Of a DNA stretch of 64,000 nucleotides, positions 56,396 through 64,000 are shown piece after piece. A model generated the notes under the pieces. The model did not search any database. It was not told where the DNA came from and saw only the letters and a list, made by a program, of their open reading frames with translations. Position 1 is the first letter of the stretch; each line of letters begins with the position of its first letter. The position numbers were made by a program, and so were the translations under genes. The stretch covers positions 1-64,000 of the forward strand of contig JAMPXO010000002.1 in assembly GCA_023701125.1 (NCBI GenBank). The letters are read 5' to 3'. This DNA is from Vicinamibacteria bacterium (GTDB taxonomy: Bacteria > Acidobacteriota > Vicinamibacteria > Fen-336).

Positions 56396-57472
56396 ATGGA
56401 AGGCAAGCAGATGTCCGTGTTCGAGCGCTACCTGAGCCTGTGGGTCGCCGCCTGCATGGCGCTCGGGCTGGCGATCGGCAAGCTGTTCCCGGGCTTCGTC
56501 GAGTGGCTGCGCGGGATGGAGCTGTCCGCGGGCAGCCAGATCAACGTCCCGATCGCGGTGCTGATCTGGCTGATGATCTACCCGATGATGCTGAAGATCG
56601 ACTTCGCGTCGATCCGCGGCGTCGGACGCAAGCCCACCGGCCTGTTCGTCACCATCTTCGTGAACTGGCTGGTCAAGCCGTTCTCGATGGCCTTCCTCGG
56701 CTGGCTCTTCTTCACGAAGGTGTTCGCCGCGTGGATCCCGGCCGAGCTGGCCGCGGAGTACCTGGCGGGCGTGATCATCCTGGCCGCCGCGCCCTGCACG
56801 GCCATGGTCTTCGTGTGGTCACAGCTCTCGGACGGCGACCCCGCCTACACGCTGGTCCAGGTCTCGATCAACGACCTGATCATGCTGTTCGCGTTCGCGC
56901 CGATCGTGAAGTACCTCGTCTCCGGCGCCGCCGGGCTCGAGGTCCCGTTCTCGGTCCTGCTGCTCTCGGTGCTCGTCTTCGTCGTGATCCCGCTGGCGAT
57001 GGGCTCGCTCAGCCGCGCGTTCTTCCTGCGCACGAAGGGCGTCGCCTGGTTCGAGACCCGGCTGCTGCCCGCGTTTCAGCCGGTGACGATCCTGGCCCTG
57101 CTGGCCACGCTGGTCGCGATCTTCGCGTTCCAGGCCGAGAACATCACCTCGCGCGCGCTCCACGTCGCACTGATCGCGATCCCGATCCTGCTGCAGGTCT
57201 ACTTCAACTCGGGCCTCACCTACGGGCTGATGAAGATGCTGCGGGTCCCCTACCGGGTGGCGGCCCCCGGCGCGCTGATCGGCGCCTCCAACTTCTTCGA
57301 GCTGGCGGTGGCGACCGCGATCGCGCTCTACGGACCAGGCTCCGGCGCCGCGCTCGCGACCGTGGTCGGCGTGCTGGTCGAGGTCCCGGTGATGCTCTCG
57401 GTGTGCCACGTGTGCGTGTCGAGCCGCGGGTGGTACGAAGCGGCCCCGGGCGGCTCCACGACGGCGTCCTGA
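56396..57472 (+). CDS. acr3: Arsenite efflux permease Acr3
   Basis: A 358-residue membrane protein with about ten hydrophobic segments. Typical Acr3 parts are the conserved Cys in LAAAPCTAMVFVWSQLSDGDP, QVSINDLIMLFAFAPI, NSGLTYGLMKMLRVPY and GASNFFELAVATAIALYG. It exports arsenite driven by the proton gradient. ATG 56396 follows GAGGAG by 6 nt; GTG 56390 is an alternative. It is the last gene of the arsR row, after the ProC-like gene with a gap of 39 nt. The next gene, a DUF2157 protein, starts 76 nt on and is of another kind. Confidence 0.95.
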   Translation: MEGKQMSVFERYLSLWVAACMALGLAIGKLFPGFVEWLRGMELSAGSQINVPIAVLIWLMIYPMMLKIDFASIRGVGRKPTGLFVTIFVNWLVKPFSMAFLGWLFFTKVFAAWIPAELAAEYLAGVIILAAAPCTAMVFVWSQLSDGDPAYTLVQVSINDLIMLFAFAPIVKYLVSGAAGLEVPFSVLLLSVLVFVVIPLAMGSLSRAFFLRTKGVAWFETRLLPAFQPVTILALLATLVAIFAFQAENITSRALHVALIAIPILLQVYFNSGLTYGLMKMLRVPYRVAAPGALIGASNFFELAVATAIALYGPGSGAALATVVGVLVEVPVMLSVCHVCVSSRGWYEAAPGGSTTAS

Positions 57473-57548
57473 CTCCGGTCCGGGTGACGCTCGCGGAAGT
57501 GTCCTGCGGCAGCTTGCGTTCGTCGCCGGCTGCGCCCATCTTCCGGCC

Positions 57549-58721
57549 ATGAGGCACGAGCGGCGGATCGTCCACAAGCACGTGCGCCACTGGCGCGAGC
57601 GCGGCCTGGTCGGAGAGGAGCAGGCGGGCCAGCTACTGGCCGCCAGCGACGAATTGATGGGCGGCGGCGCCTCGCTGCTCGTGCGCGGGGCCCTCGCGGT
57701 CCTCGGCGGCGGGCTCGTCCTCGCGGGCCTGCTGCTGGTGATCGCGGAGAACTGGGAGGCGATCGACCGCTTCACCAAGCTGGGGGCCTGGGCGCTGCTC
57801 CAGCTCCTGTTCCTGGGCCTCGCCCACGAGCTCGGCCGCCGCTTCCCCGATCGCCCCGCGCTGGCCGAGGCCGCGGCGCTGGTCGCCGGCGGCTTCGCCC
57901 TCGGCGGCATCGCGCTGGTCAGCCAGATCTACCAGCTCGACGCGCGGCCGCCCAACGGCGCCTGGCTGTGGCTGGCGCTGGCGCTGCCGATGGCGTTCGC
58001 GCTACCGCGGCGCGCGCCGGCGGCCGTCGTGGTGACGGCGCTGCTCGCGGTCCTGGTGCTCGAGACCCAGCAAGCGGGCTCGCTGGTCGAGGCCGACCAC
58101 GCGGAGGGGCCGTGGCTGTGGCTGGGCCTGCCGCTGCTCGCGTTCGGCGCCGTCTCGCTGCTGCCGCGGCCGCTCGACGGACTGCGCGGGATCGCGGGGG
58201 CGTGGACCTTCGCCGCCTCGCAGTTCTTCCTGCTGGTCTTCGGCGCGTCGCATCACCTCGACCACTCCGACCTCGGACGCGCGTTCGCCGTGGCGCTGCC
58301 CGGCGTGCTGTGGGGCCTGGCCCGGCCCGCGAGCGCGCTGCCGGGCGGGCTGTCCGCCAACGAGTGGCGCACGCTGCTGGCCGCCTCGCTGCTGCCCTGG
58401 GTGCTGATGGGCGCGCGCTACGAGCCCGACTCGCTGCCGGACCTCGCGGCCGTGGGCCTCGCCTGGATCGTCCAGATGGCGCTCGCGATCCTGGTCGTGC
58501 GGGCGGGGGCACGGGCCCAGGCACCGGGCTGGATCAACGCGGGCTACGTGGCGATCGCGGTCGGCATCCTCGTCCGCTACTTCGACTTCTTCGGCGACTA
58601 CCTCGAGGGCGGGCTGGCGTTGACGGCCACGGGCCTGCTGATCCTGTTCGGGCTGTACGCGCTCGAGCGCTCGCGGCGGCGAGCGCTGGGCCAGGCGACC
58701 GCCGTGGAGGGACGACGATGA
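57549..58721 (+). CDS. DUF2157 membrane protein
   Basis: A 390-residue membrane protein. A short cytosolic N-terminal part (HKHVRHWRERGLVGEEQAGQLLA) resembles the start of DUF2157 proteins; about ten to eleven hydrophobic segments follow, with the marks LLLVIAENWEAIDRFTKLG and GGIALVSQIYQLDARPPNGAWLW. The function is unknown. Its TGA overlaps the start of the next gene by 4 nt (ATGA). The pairing of DUF2157 with a GDYXXLXY-type protein is a widespread conserved pair, which supports both calls. Confidence 0.9.
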   Translation: MRHERRIVHKHVRHWRERGLVGEEQAGQLLAASDELMGGGASLLVRGALAVLGGGLVLAGLLLVIAENWEAIDRFTKLGAWALLQLLFLGLAHELGRRFPDRPALAEAAALVAGGFALGGIALVSQIYQLDARPPNGAWLWLALALPMAFALPRRAPAAVVVTALLAVLVLETQQAGSLVEADHAEGPWLWLGLPLLAFGAVSLLPRPLDGLRGIAGAWTFAASQFFLLVFGASHHLDHSDLGRAFAVALPGVLWGLARPASALPGGLSANEWRTLLAASLLPWVLMGARYEPDSLPDLAAVGLAWIVQMALAILVVRAGARAQAPGWINAGYVAIAVGILVRYFDFFGDYLEGGLALTATGLLILFGLYALERSRRRALGQATAVEGRR

Positions 58722-59320
58722 GAGGCGTGCTGCTGCTGGCCGTGTTCCAGGTCGGCGTGATCCTCGGCTGGGCGGGCTTCGAGGAGAACGTGCGACGTCA
58801 CGCGCCCGTGTTCCGGGTGCCGCTGCAGCCGGTCGATCCCCACGATCTCCTGCGCGGCCGCTACTTCCGTCTCAACCCGACCGACTCGAACCTGAAGACG
58901 GGCACGCCGGGCGTCGCCCTCGGGGCAGCCGAGGTCGAGCGCTTCCTCGCGGGCGACAAGGCCTACATGGGACTCGTGGAGGTCGGCTTCTGCCCCGAGG
59001 CGAAGCTGCAGCGCGTCTGCGCGCTGGCCCGCGTCGACCCTACGGCCGCGACGGGCCGGCCCGAGGCGGCCTTCTGGTCGCGCGGGCACGCCTTCATCGA
59101 CTGGGAGGCCGAGGTCTGGCGCGACGGCGAGCGAGTGCCCGAGCCCGGCTGGCGGGTGCGGCTGGAGCTCGGCGTCGAGCGCTTCTTCCTGCCCCAGCGC
59201 CTGGAGCTGCCCGCGCAGGAGAGCGCGCCGGGCTGGTCGCTCGAGCTCGCTCACCGCCCGGGCCGCGCGCCGCTCCCGTTGCGGCTGTACTTCGAGGATC
59301 GGCTCGTCTTCGAGAGCTGA
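58718..59320 (+). CDS. GDYXXLXY-type exported protein
   Basis: A 200-residue protein with a signal or anchor segment (MRGVLLLAVFQVGVILGWAGF). The family motif appears as VDPHDLLRGRYFRLNP, changed from the usual PxDPRDLLRGDYVxLxY: Arg replaces Asp and the final Tyr is not kept. The rest is a beta-rich domain (EVERFFLPQRLELPAQES-like LGVERFFLPQRLEL). It is coupled to the DUF2157 gene by a 4-nt overlap and followed after 11 nt by a fatty acid hydroxylase gene. Function unknown; envelope location is likely. Confidence 0.82.
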   Translation: MRGVLLLAVFQVGVILGWAGFEENVRRHAPVFRVPLQPVDPHDLLRGRYFRLNPTDSNLKTGTPGVALGAAEVERFLAGDKAYMGLVEVGFCPEAKLQRVCALARVDPTAATGRPEAAFWSRGHAFIDWEAEVWRDGERVPEPGWRVRLELGVERFFLPQRLELPAQESAPGWSLELAHRPGRAPLPLRLYFEDRLVFES

Positions 59321-59331
59321 GCCCGGCGACG

Positions 59332-60123
59332 ATGACCTATTGGCACTGGCTCCTGCTCACCTCGATCGCCTTCCTGGTCGTCGAGCGAGTGCGCCCGTGG
59401 CGCTCCCAGCGGCTGCTGCGCAGGGGGCTGCTGCGCGACGTCGGCTTCCTCGCGCTGAACGGGCACTACTTCGCCGTGCTCACGGGTGGCCTGGAGGCGG
59501 CGCTCGTCGCCAGCATCGTCGCCGCGGCCCGCGACGCCGGCCTCGGGCTCGGCCGCTCGCCGCTCGGTGCCTGGCCGCTGTACGTCCAGGTGCCGGCGCT
59601 GCTCGTCGTCTCCGATTTCATGCAGTGGTGCATCCATCGCCTGCTGCACGGCGTGCCGTGGCTGTGGCAGATCCACAAGGTCCACCACTCGATCGTCGAG
59701 ATGGACTGGATCGGCAACTGGCACTTCCACTGGGGCGAGATCCTGGTCTACCGCTGGCTGCAGTGGGTCCCGCTGGCCTGGCTCGGCGCCTCGCCCCAGG
59801 CCGCGCTGGTCGTCGCCGTGATCGGCACCGTGTGGGGCAACCTCAACCACTCGAACCTCGACTGGGACGCCGGTCCGCTGTCGCGGGTGTTCAACAGCCC
59901 GCGCATGCACCTGTGGCACCACGACGCGTCGGACGAGGGCGGAGTCGCCAAGAACTTCGGCGTGATCCTGAGCGCCTGGGACTTCCTGTTCGGCACGGCC
60001 TGGTGGCCGCGCGACCGCAATCCCGAACGGTTGGGCTACCCGGGCGACCGGGAGATGCCGCGCGGCCTCGTCGGCCAGCTCGCCTGGCCGCTGGCGCGAG
60101 CGCCGAGGACCTCGGCTAGCTGA
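59332..60123 (+). CDS. Fatty acid hydroxylase / sterol desaturase family membrane enzyme
   Basis: A 263-residue membrane protein. The diiron His motifs are present: HRLLH, HKVHH, HFHW and HLWHH, spread over about residues 100-200, with hydrophobic segments before and between. Such enzymes hydroxylate or desaturate lipids with O2. The substrate is unknown; bacterial members act on sterols, fatty acids or carotenoids. ATG 59332 starts 11 nt after the GDYXXLXY-type gene, so the three genes form a unit. Its end overlaps that of the converging ABC ATPase gene by 8 nt. Confidence 0.9.
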   Translation: MTYWHWLLLTSIAFLVVERVRPWRSQRLLRRGLLRDVGFLALNGHYFAVLTGGLEAALVASIVAAARDAGLGLGRSPLGAWPLYVQVPALLVVSDFMQWCIHRLLHGVPWLWQIHKVHHSIVEMDWIGNWHFHWGEILVYRWLQWVPLAWLGASPQAALVVAVIGTVWGNLNHSNLDWDAGPLSRVFNSPRMHLWHHDASDEGGVAKNFGVILSAWDFLFGTAWWPRDRNPERLGYPGDREMPRGLVGQLAWPLARAPRTSAS

Positions 60124-60823
60124 CGGGCGGCTGGGGACGCAGCCGGCCGTCCTCCATCTCGTAGATCGTGTCGAACAGGTCGAGCGTGCGGTGGTCGTGG
60201 GTGACCACGAAGACGCTCGTGCCGTGATCGTGGGCGGCCTCGCCGAGCAACTCGATCACGTCGCGCCCGCGCTTCTTGTCGAGCGCCGCGGTCGGCTCGT
60301 CCGCGAAGACGACGGCCGGTTCGTTGGCCAGGGCGCGGGCGATCGACACCCGCTGCTGCTCGCCGCCCGACAGCATCGCCGGGTAATGCGCGGCGCGCTC
60401 GGTGAGTTCCAGGTAGCCGAGCAGGTCGTCGGCCCGCTTCGCGGCCGGTGCCCCGACCCGGCCGTTGATCTGCAGCGCCAGCAGCACGTTCTCGCGGGCG
60501 GTCAGGAACGGGATCAGGTTGGCCTTCTGGAATACGAAGCCCATGCCGCCACGGCGGATCGCGGCCAGGTCCTCGCGCGCCTGGCCGTCGACGGCGACGA
60601 CGCGGCCGCCGACGCTGATCGTGCCCTGCTCCGGCAGGCTCAACAGGCCGAGCGCCTGCAGCAGCGTCGACTTGCCCGCCCCGCTCGGCCCGAGCAGGGC
60701 CGCCACTTCGCCGCGGCGGGTGGAGATCGACACGTCGTCGAGCGCGCGCAGCGCGGTGTGCCCCGAGCCGTAGGTCTTGACCAGGCCTTCCGCGCGCAGG
60801 GCCTCGGCGCCGAGGGCGCTCAC
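60116..60823 (-). CDS. ABC transporter ATPase (LolD/DevA-like)
   Basis: A 235-residue ATPase. Walker A is GPSGAGKSTLL, the Q-loop is in VFQKANLIPFLTA, the signature is LSGGEQQRVSIARAL, Walker B is VVFADEPTAALD and the switch His is in VFVVTHDHRTL. It belongs to the MacB/LolD/DevA group, which drives FtsX-type permeases. GTG 60823 overlaps the permease stop by 4 nt. With the permease and adaptor genes it forms a DevBCA-like export system, last in the tetR-led row. Confidence 0.94.
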   Translation of the reverse strand: MSALGAEALRAEGLVKTYGSGHTALRALDDVSISTRRGEVAALLGPSGAGKSTLLQALGLLSLPEQGTISVGGRVVAVDGQAREDLAAIRRGGMGFVFQKANLIPFLTARENVLLALQINGRVGAPAAKRADDLLGYLELTERAAHYPAMLSGGEQQRVSIARALANEPAVVFADEPTAALDKKRGRDVIELLGEAAHDHGTSVFVVTHDHRTLDLFDTIYEMEDGRLRPQPPVS

Positions 60824-61986
60824 GACGCCAGCACCAGGTTGGCGGGGATGCGCAGCGCCCGCACGACTCCCGCCAGTCCGCCCAGCACGCAGACCACGAA
60901 CACCACGACTCCGACCAGCACGATCTCCTCGCCGGTCAGCGTCACCTTGCGCGGGAAGCGATCGAAGGTGAGCACCGCCAGCGCCAGCGCCACGGCGTAG
61001 CCCGCGGCCCACAGCAGCATCGCCTGCTGCAGGATCATGCCCGCCACCATCGACGTGCGGGCGCCCATCAGCTTGAGCACGCCGATCTCGTGGGTGCGCG
61101 CCACGGTCATGTTGTAGAGGATCAGCGAGACGATGATCCCGGAGATCGCGAGCAGCAGCACCCGGAACAGCAGGATCTGGCGCCGCGGCTTGTCCACGAC
61201 CTGGAGCAGCAGGGCCCGCTGCTCGCTGGCCGAGCGGGCCGTGACGTCCGGCCACGCCTGGAAGGCCTGCAGCACGTCGGCCGCGGATGCGCCCGGGGCC
61301 ACCTCGACGAGGATCGCGCTGACCTGCTCCTGGCGCGGCGCGATCGCGGTCTCGAACGGCGCCGGGAAGGAGCTGCCCGTGCGGCCCGCGCGCGCGAGGC
61401 GCAGCGACTCGGGCGCCAGGTAGCCCTCGATCCGCTGCGCGTCGGCGAGGGTGAAGAAGGCGATGCCGTCGCCGCTCGACGACACCATGCCACGGGTCAG
61501 CCCCACGACCGTGTAGTTCTCGTCCGACAGGTGCACGACCTCGCCCAGTGCGAAGCCGAGCATGCGGTCGGCCACCATTTCGTAGCGACCCGCGCGCAGC
61601 GCCCGGCCCTCCACGATCGGCAAGCGGTCGCCGCGGTCGAGCGGCCACGCCAGGCCCACGAGGCCCAGCCGCAGCGGCCGGCCGCGGTGCTCACGCTGGA
61701 TGAACACGTAAGTGAACGCGCGCGCCGAGCGGACGCCCGTGACGACCTGGGCGCGCGCCTCCGTCTCCGCCGGCAGCACCGAGCGCTCGGCGAACGGGCC
61801 GCGGGTGTCGCGCTGCACGATCCAGATGTCGGCTTCCAGGCTGTCGGCCAGCTGCGTCGCCTCTTCGACCAGGCCCTTGTAGATGCCGCCCATCGCCAGC
61901 ACGAGCGTGAACAGCAGGCCGAGGCCGAGGCCGGTGGCCGCGAAGCGCAGCCGCTGGAAGCCGATGTCCTTGAGTGCCAGGTTCAC
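60820..61986 (-). CDS. FtsX/MacB-type ABC permease (DevC-like)
   Basis: A 388-residue permease with an N-terminal transmembrane segment (about 15-35), a periplasmic domain of some 220 residues (ADIWIVQRDTRGPF, VVGLTRGMVSSSGDG), and an FtsX block of three segments at the end, with ARTHEIGVLKLMGARTSMVAGMILQQA between the first two. The single FtsX block and length match DevC-type permeases. GTG 61986 overlaps the adaptor gene stop by 4 nt. The partner ATPase is encoded next. The substrate is unknown; glycolipid or another hydrophobic compound is possible by analogy. Confidence 0.92.
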   Translation of the reverse strand: MNLALKDIGFQRLRFAATGLGLGLLFTLVLAMGGIYKGLVEEATQLADSLEADIWIVQRDTRGPFAERSVLPAETEARAQVVTGVRSARAFTYVFIQREHRGRPLRLGLVGLAWPLDRGDRLPIVEGRALRAGRYEMVADRMLGFALGEVVHLSDENYTVVGLTRGMVSSSGDGIAFFTLADAQRIEGYLAPESLRLARAGRTGSSFPAPFETAIAPRQEQVSAILVEVAPGASAADVLQAFQAWPDVTARSASEQRALLLQVVDKPRRQILLFRVLLLAISGIIVSLILYNMTVARTHEIGVLKLMGARTSMVAGMILQQAMLLWAAGYAVALALAVLTFDRFPRKVTLTGEEIVLVGVVVFVVCVLGGLAGVVRALRIPANLVLAS

Positions 61987-62912
61987 GGCCGCGGCCCCGT
62001 CTGGAGGAACACGTCGGCGCGCTGGCCGAGGGCCAGCCGTGCGGGCCGCTCCAGGACTTCGACGTCGACCAGCAGCTCGCGCGTCTGCCGGTCGGATTCG
62101 CGGCCGATCCGGTCCACCCGGCCGCGGTACGAGCGCGACGGTTCGGAGCGGAACAGGATGCGCGCCGCCTGGCCCTCCTGCAGCGCGCCGAGCGCGGTCT
62201 CGTCGACCCAGGCGCGCACCCACAGCTTGCCCGTCGAGGCCAGGGTGAAGACGGGGGCCCCGGCCGCCACGACGCTGCCGGCCTCGAGGTGGCGCTTGAC
62301 GATCAACCCGGCGATCGGGCTGCGCAACTGCTGATCGGCGACGGACACCTGGCGCACGGCCACGTTCTTCTGCGCCTGGACCGCGGAGCCCTCGGCCAGC
62401 GCCCGGGCGGCCCGCGCGGCCTGGAGGCGGGCCGCCACCTCGGCTTGCCGGGCCTCGGCCGCGTCGAACACCGAGCGGGAGACGACGCCCGAGTCGACCA
62501 GCTCCCGGGTCCGGGCCAGGTCCTTGTCGGCCAGCCCCAGCGAAGCCTCCAGCTCGGTCAGGTCGGCTGCGGCCTTGTCGACCGCGGCGAGCGAAACGGC
62601 GTGGCCCGCCTCGGCCAGGGCCATGCCGCGAAGGGCCTCGTCGGCCTCGAGTGTCGCCAGCAACTGGCCGGCCGTGACCTCGTCTCCCTGGTCGACCGGA
62701 AGCTCCCTGATGCGGCCGCCGACCCGGAAGCCGAGACTCACGGCCTGCTCGCTCTCCAGCGTCCCGGTGCCGCCGACTTCGCCGGGGCGCGGCGCCGTGC
62801 CCTGTGCCTCGACGGGAGCCGCGGTCGTGGCCGGCTTCGGCCCGCACCCCGCTCCGACCACCAGTAACGCCGCGACAGCGACCGTCAGGCTCCACGTCTT
62901 GTGACTGTTCAC
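61983..62912 (-). CDS. HlyD/RND-type periplasmic adaptor lipoprotein
   Basis: A 309-residue protein with a lipobox at the end of its signal (LLVVGAGC, Cys at about 23). The biotinyl-lipoyl-like halves are GFRVGGRIRELPVDQGDEVTAGQLLATLE and RSPIAGLIVKRHLEAGSVVAAGAPVFTL, joined by a long helical hairpin (about 105-195). The end is a beta-barrel domain (LWVRAWVDETALGALQEGQ). It links the ABC permease to an outer-membrane channel, which is not encoded here. GTG 62912 directly follows the tetR stop, without spacing. Confidence 0.92.
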   Translation of the reverse strand: MNSHKTWSLTVAVAALLVVGAGCGPKPATTAAPVEAQGTAPRPGEVGGTGTLESEQAVSLGFRVGGRIRELPVDQGDEVTAGQLLATLEADEALRGMALAEAGHAVSLAAVDKAAADLTELEASLGLADKDLARTRELVDSGVVSRSVFDAAEARQAEVAARLQAARAARALAEGSAVQAQKNVAVRQVSVADQQLRSPIAGLIVKRHLEAGSVVAAGAPVFTLASTGKLWVRAWVDETALGALQEGQAARILFRSEPSRSYRGRVDRIGRESDRQTRELLVDVEVLERPARLALGQRADVFLQTGPRP

Positions 62913-63521
62913 TTACTTGTCTCCAGAAGCGGTGATCGGCCGCGGCGCGGTCAGCACGGCCGAGAGCAGCCGCCAGGCCTCCTCGGGCGGTGACTGCGGG
63001 ATCCCGACGTGGGCGGCGACCAGGCCGCGAGCCAGCAGCGAGCCCATCACCAGCAGCACCAGCTCGCCCGGAGGCACGTCCCGGCGCAGCCCGCCGCTCG
63101 CCGCGGCCTCCGACACCGCCTGCTGCATGAACTCCACGGATTGGCGGATCGCGCCCCGCACGGCGCGCTGCCCCGCGCTCGGCAGCGCCTTCGAGAACTG
63201 CTCGGAAGACACGAGCTGCGGCAGCCCGGGGTGGTCGTGGATCATCCGCAGGCGGGCCAGGAAGAACAGCCGCAGGCGGTCGAGGGGCGGCAGGTCGGCA
63301 GGCGCCAGGCTGCCCAGCAGCAGCGCCGCCAGCCGCTGGCCGGCCGCGTCCAGCATCGCGTCGCGGGTCGGGAAGTGGCGGAACAGCGCGGCCGAGGTGA
63401 CGCCGACCTCGCGCGCCAGCCGTTCGACCGTCAGCGCCGCGATGCCCTCCGCCGCCGCGATCCGCAGCAGCGCGTCGACGATGGTGGTCCGGCGGTCGGC
63501 ACTGCCGCGCAGTCGAGGCAT
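62913..63521 (-). CDS. TetR-family transcriptional regulator
   Basis: A 202-residue protein. The N-terminal helix-turn-helix is typical: RTTIVDALLRIAAAEGIAALTVERLAREVGVTSAALFRHFPTRDAMLDA. The C-terminal ligand domain is all-helical and variable. It heads the row with the adaptor, permease and ATPase genes and most likely represses its own operon. A TTGACA/CATAGT promoter with a short dyad between the boxes lies right upstream; by position the transcript would begin at or next to the ATG. Confidence 0.94.
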   Translation of the reverse strand: MPRLRGSADRRTTIVDALLRIAAAEGIAALTVERLAREVGVTSAALFRHFPTRDAMLDAAGQRLAALLLGSLAPADLPPLDRLRLFFLARLRMIHDHPGLPQLVSSEQFSKALPSAGQRAVRGAIRQSVEFMQQAVSEAAASGGLRRDVPPGELVLLVMGSLLARGLVAAHVGIPQSPPEEAWRLLSAVLTAPRPITASGDK

Positions 63522-63527
63522 GCCCTG

Positions 63528-63556
63528 ACTATGTAAGTGTTCCCTTACTTTGTCAA
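63528..63556 (-). promoter_or_regulatory. Sigma-70-type promoter of the tetR operon with overlapping dyad
   Basis: Read on the minus strand: TTGACA (63556-63551), a 17-nt spacer, CATAGT (63533-63528). The spacer holds GTAAG and CTTAC as a 5-bp dyad with 6 nt between (63533-63548), a likely TetR site. The expected start point falls near 63521, the A of the tetR ATG. Confidence 0.7.
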
Positions 63557-63608
63557 GGGGCCGCCTGCGCCGGGCGCCAGGGGCTGGCGGACAGGTGGGT
63601 GGGGACGC

Positions 63609-64000
63609 TTACGGCCGCAGCGGGTGGCGCCAGCGAAGGCCGGGGAAGCGGTCGAAATCGGAATCGGTGGTCACCAGCGTGCAGCCGTGCTCGATCGCCA
63701 CTGCGGCGTGCTGGGCGTCCGCGACCAGCTTCCCCGAGGCGCCCGCGCGGCGGCACAGGTCCTCGAAGAGCTCGATGTGTTCCGGCCCGGGACCGACCAC
63801 GCGGGCGGTGGGGCGAGCGCGCAGCTCCTGCACGAACGCAAAGACCTCATCCAGCGTCGACGGGCGCCGGAAGATCCGCGGGTTGGTGGTGATCCGCACC
63901 ACGGCAGCAAGCGCCAGGACGGACAACGCGAAAGGTTCCTTGCGCGTGGCGAGATCCGTGAGCCAGGCGGCGTACTGCGGGTGATCGGCCGTCGAGTCCT
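63609..64000 (-). CDS. PIN-domain VapC-type toxin (5' truncated by window edge)
   Basis: The frame is open to the window edge, so the N-terminus with the first Asp is missing; about 130 residues are seen. The visible part follows the VapC/PIN layout: TADHPQYAAWLTDL, EPFALSVLALAAVVRITTNPRIFRR, a central VVGPGPEHIELFEDL, acidic residues in KLVADAQHAAVAIEHG and VTTDSDFDRFPGLRWRHPL. These carboxylates bind Mg2+ for RNA cleavage. The antitoxin gene would lie upstream, beyond the edge. Starting at the internal TTG 63926 would drop conserved parts and is unlikely. Confidence 0.85.
   Translation of the reverse strand, partial: DSTADHPQYAAWLTDLATRKEPFALSVLALAAVVRITTNPRIFRRPSTLDEVFAFVQELRARPTARVVGPGPEHIELFEDLCRRAGASGKLVADAQHAAVAIEHGCTLVTTDSDFDRFPGLRWRHPLRP

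Overview
The window is a very GC-rich stretch of bacterial chromosome. Third codon positions are almost all G or C, many starts are GTG, and adjacent genes often overlap by 4 nt. It most likely comes from an Acidobacteriota member: it carries a long ADOP-type duplicated FtsX/MacB permease and three proteins with the VWFA-related Acidobacterial domain. I saw no rRNA, tRNA, CRISPR array, insertion sequence or prophage. Both ends cut a gene: an arylamine N-acetyltransferase on the left and a PIN/VapC-type toxin on the right.

Layout. 0-8.4 kb: acetyltransferase end, small outer-membrane protein, BON protein, ADOP permease, REC-PilZ protein, beta-lactamase-fold hydrolase, cNMP-GGDEF cyclase, double PARP-type zinc finger protein, tiny membrane protein. 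8.5-10.8 kb: DUF1428 protein, DGPF/YCII protein and an ECF42-type sigma factor, with a matching promoter before the DGPF gene. 10.8-15.9 kb: MOCOS-like aminotransferase, peptide-type binding lipoprotein, ArsS with its AhpD-like partner, DUF547 protein. 16-18 kb: operon of two paralogous secreted proteins and an NGGI-repeat protein. 18-22.6 kb: two divergent histidine kinases and an S9 peptidase. 22.6-28 kb: NAD-linked group 3d-type [NiFe] hydrogenase operon (hoxF-U-Y-H-W plus a receiver-only regulator). 28-35.5 kb: ABC exporter and two paralogous membrane Ser/Thr kinases around a beta-barrel protein. 35.5-43.6 kb: methyltransferase and rhodanese, then a large orphan exported protein with two VWFA proteins. 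43.7-46.9 kb: palindrome-preceded operon of membrane protein, flavoprotein and MFS transporter. 46.9-51.7 kb: third VWFA protein, CDF-like transporter, M61 peptidase, DUF3124 lipoprotein. 52-57.5 kb: ars island. 57.5-60.1 kb: DUF2157, GDYXXLXY-type protein and fatty acid hydroxylase. 60.1-63.6 kb: TetR, HlyD-like adaptor, FtsX permease and ATPase. End: VapC-like toxin.

How the parts may work together. Arsenic handling appears in up to three separate places: arsenosugar-type ArsS at 14 kb, an ArsO-like flavoprotein with an MFS exporter at 44-47 kb (less certain), and the core island with ArsC, ArsR, an ArsP-like permease and Acr3. In the island, two thioredoxin-like proteins, a CcdA-like thiol transporter and a ProC-like dehydrogenase suggest a built-in supply of reducing power. 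The hydrogenase would couple H2 and NAD(H). Signalling genes are many (kinases, GGDEF, PilZ, REC, sigma factor), as expected for a free-living soil or sediment organism with a large genome.
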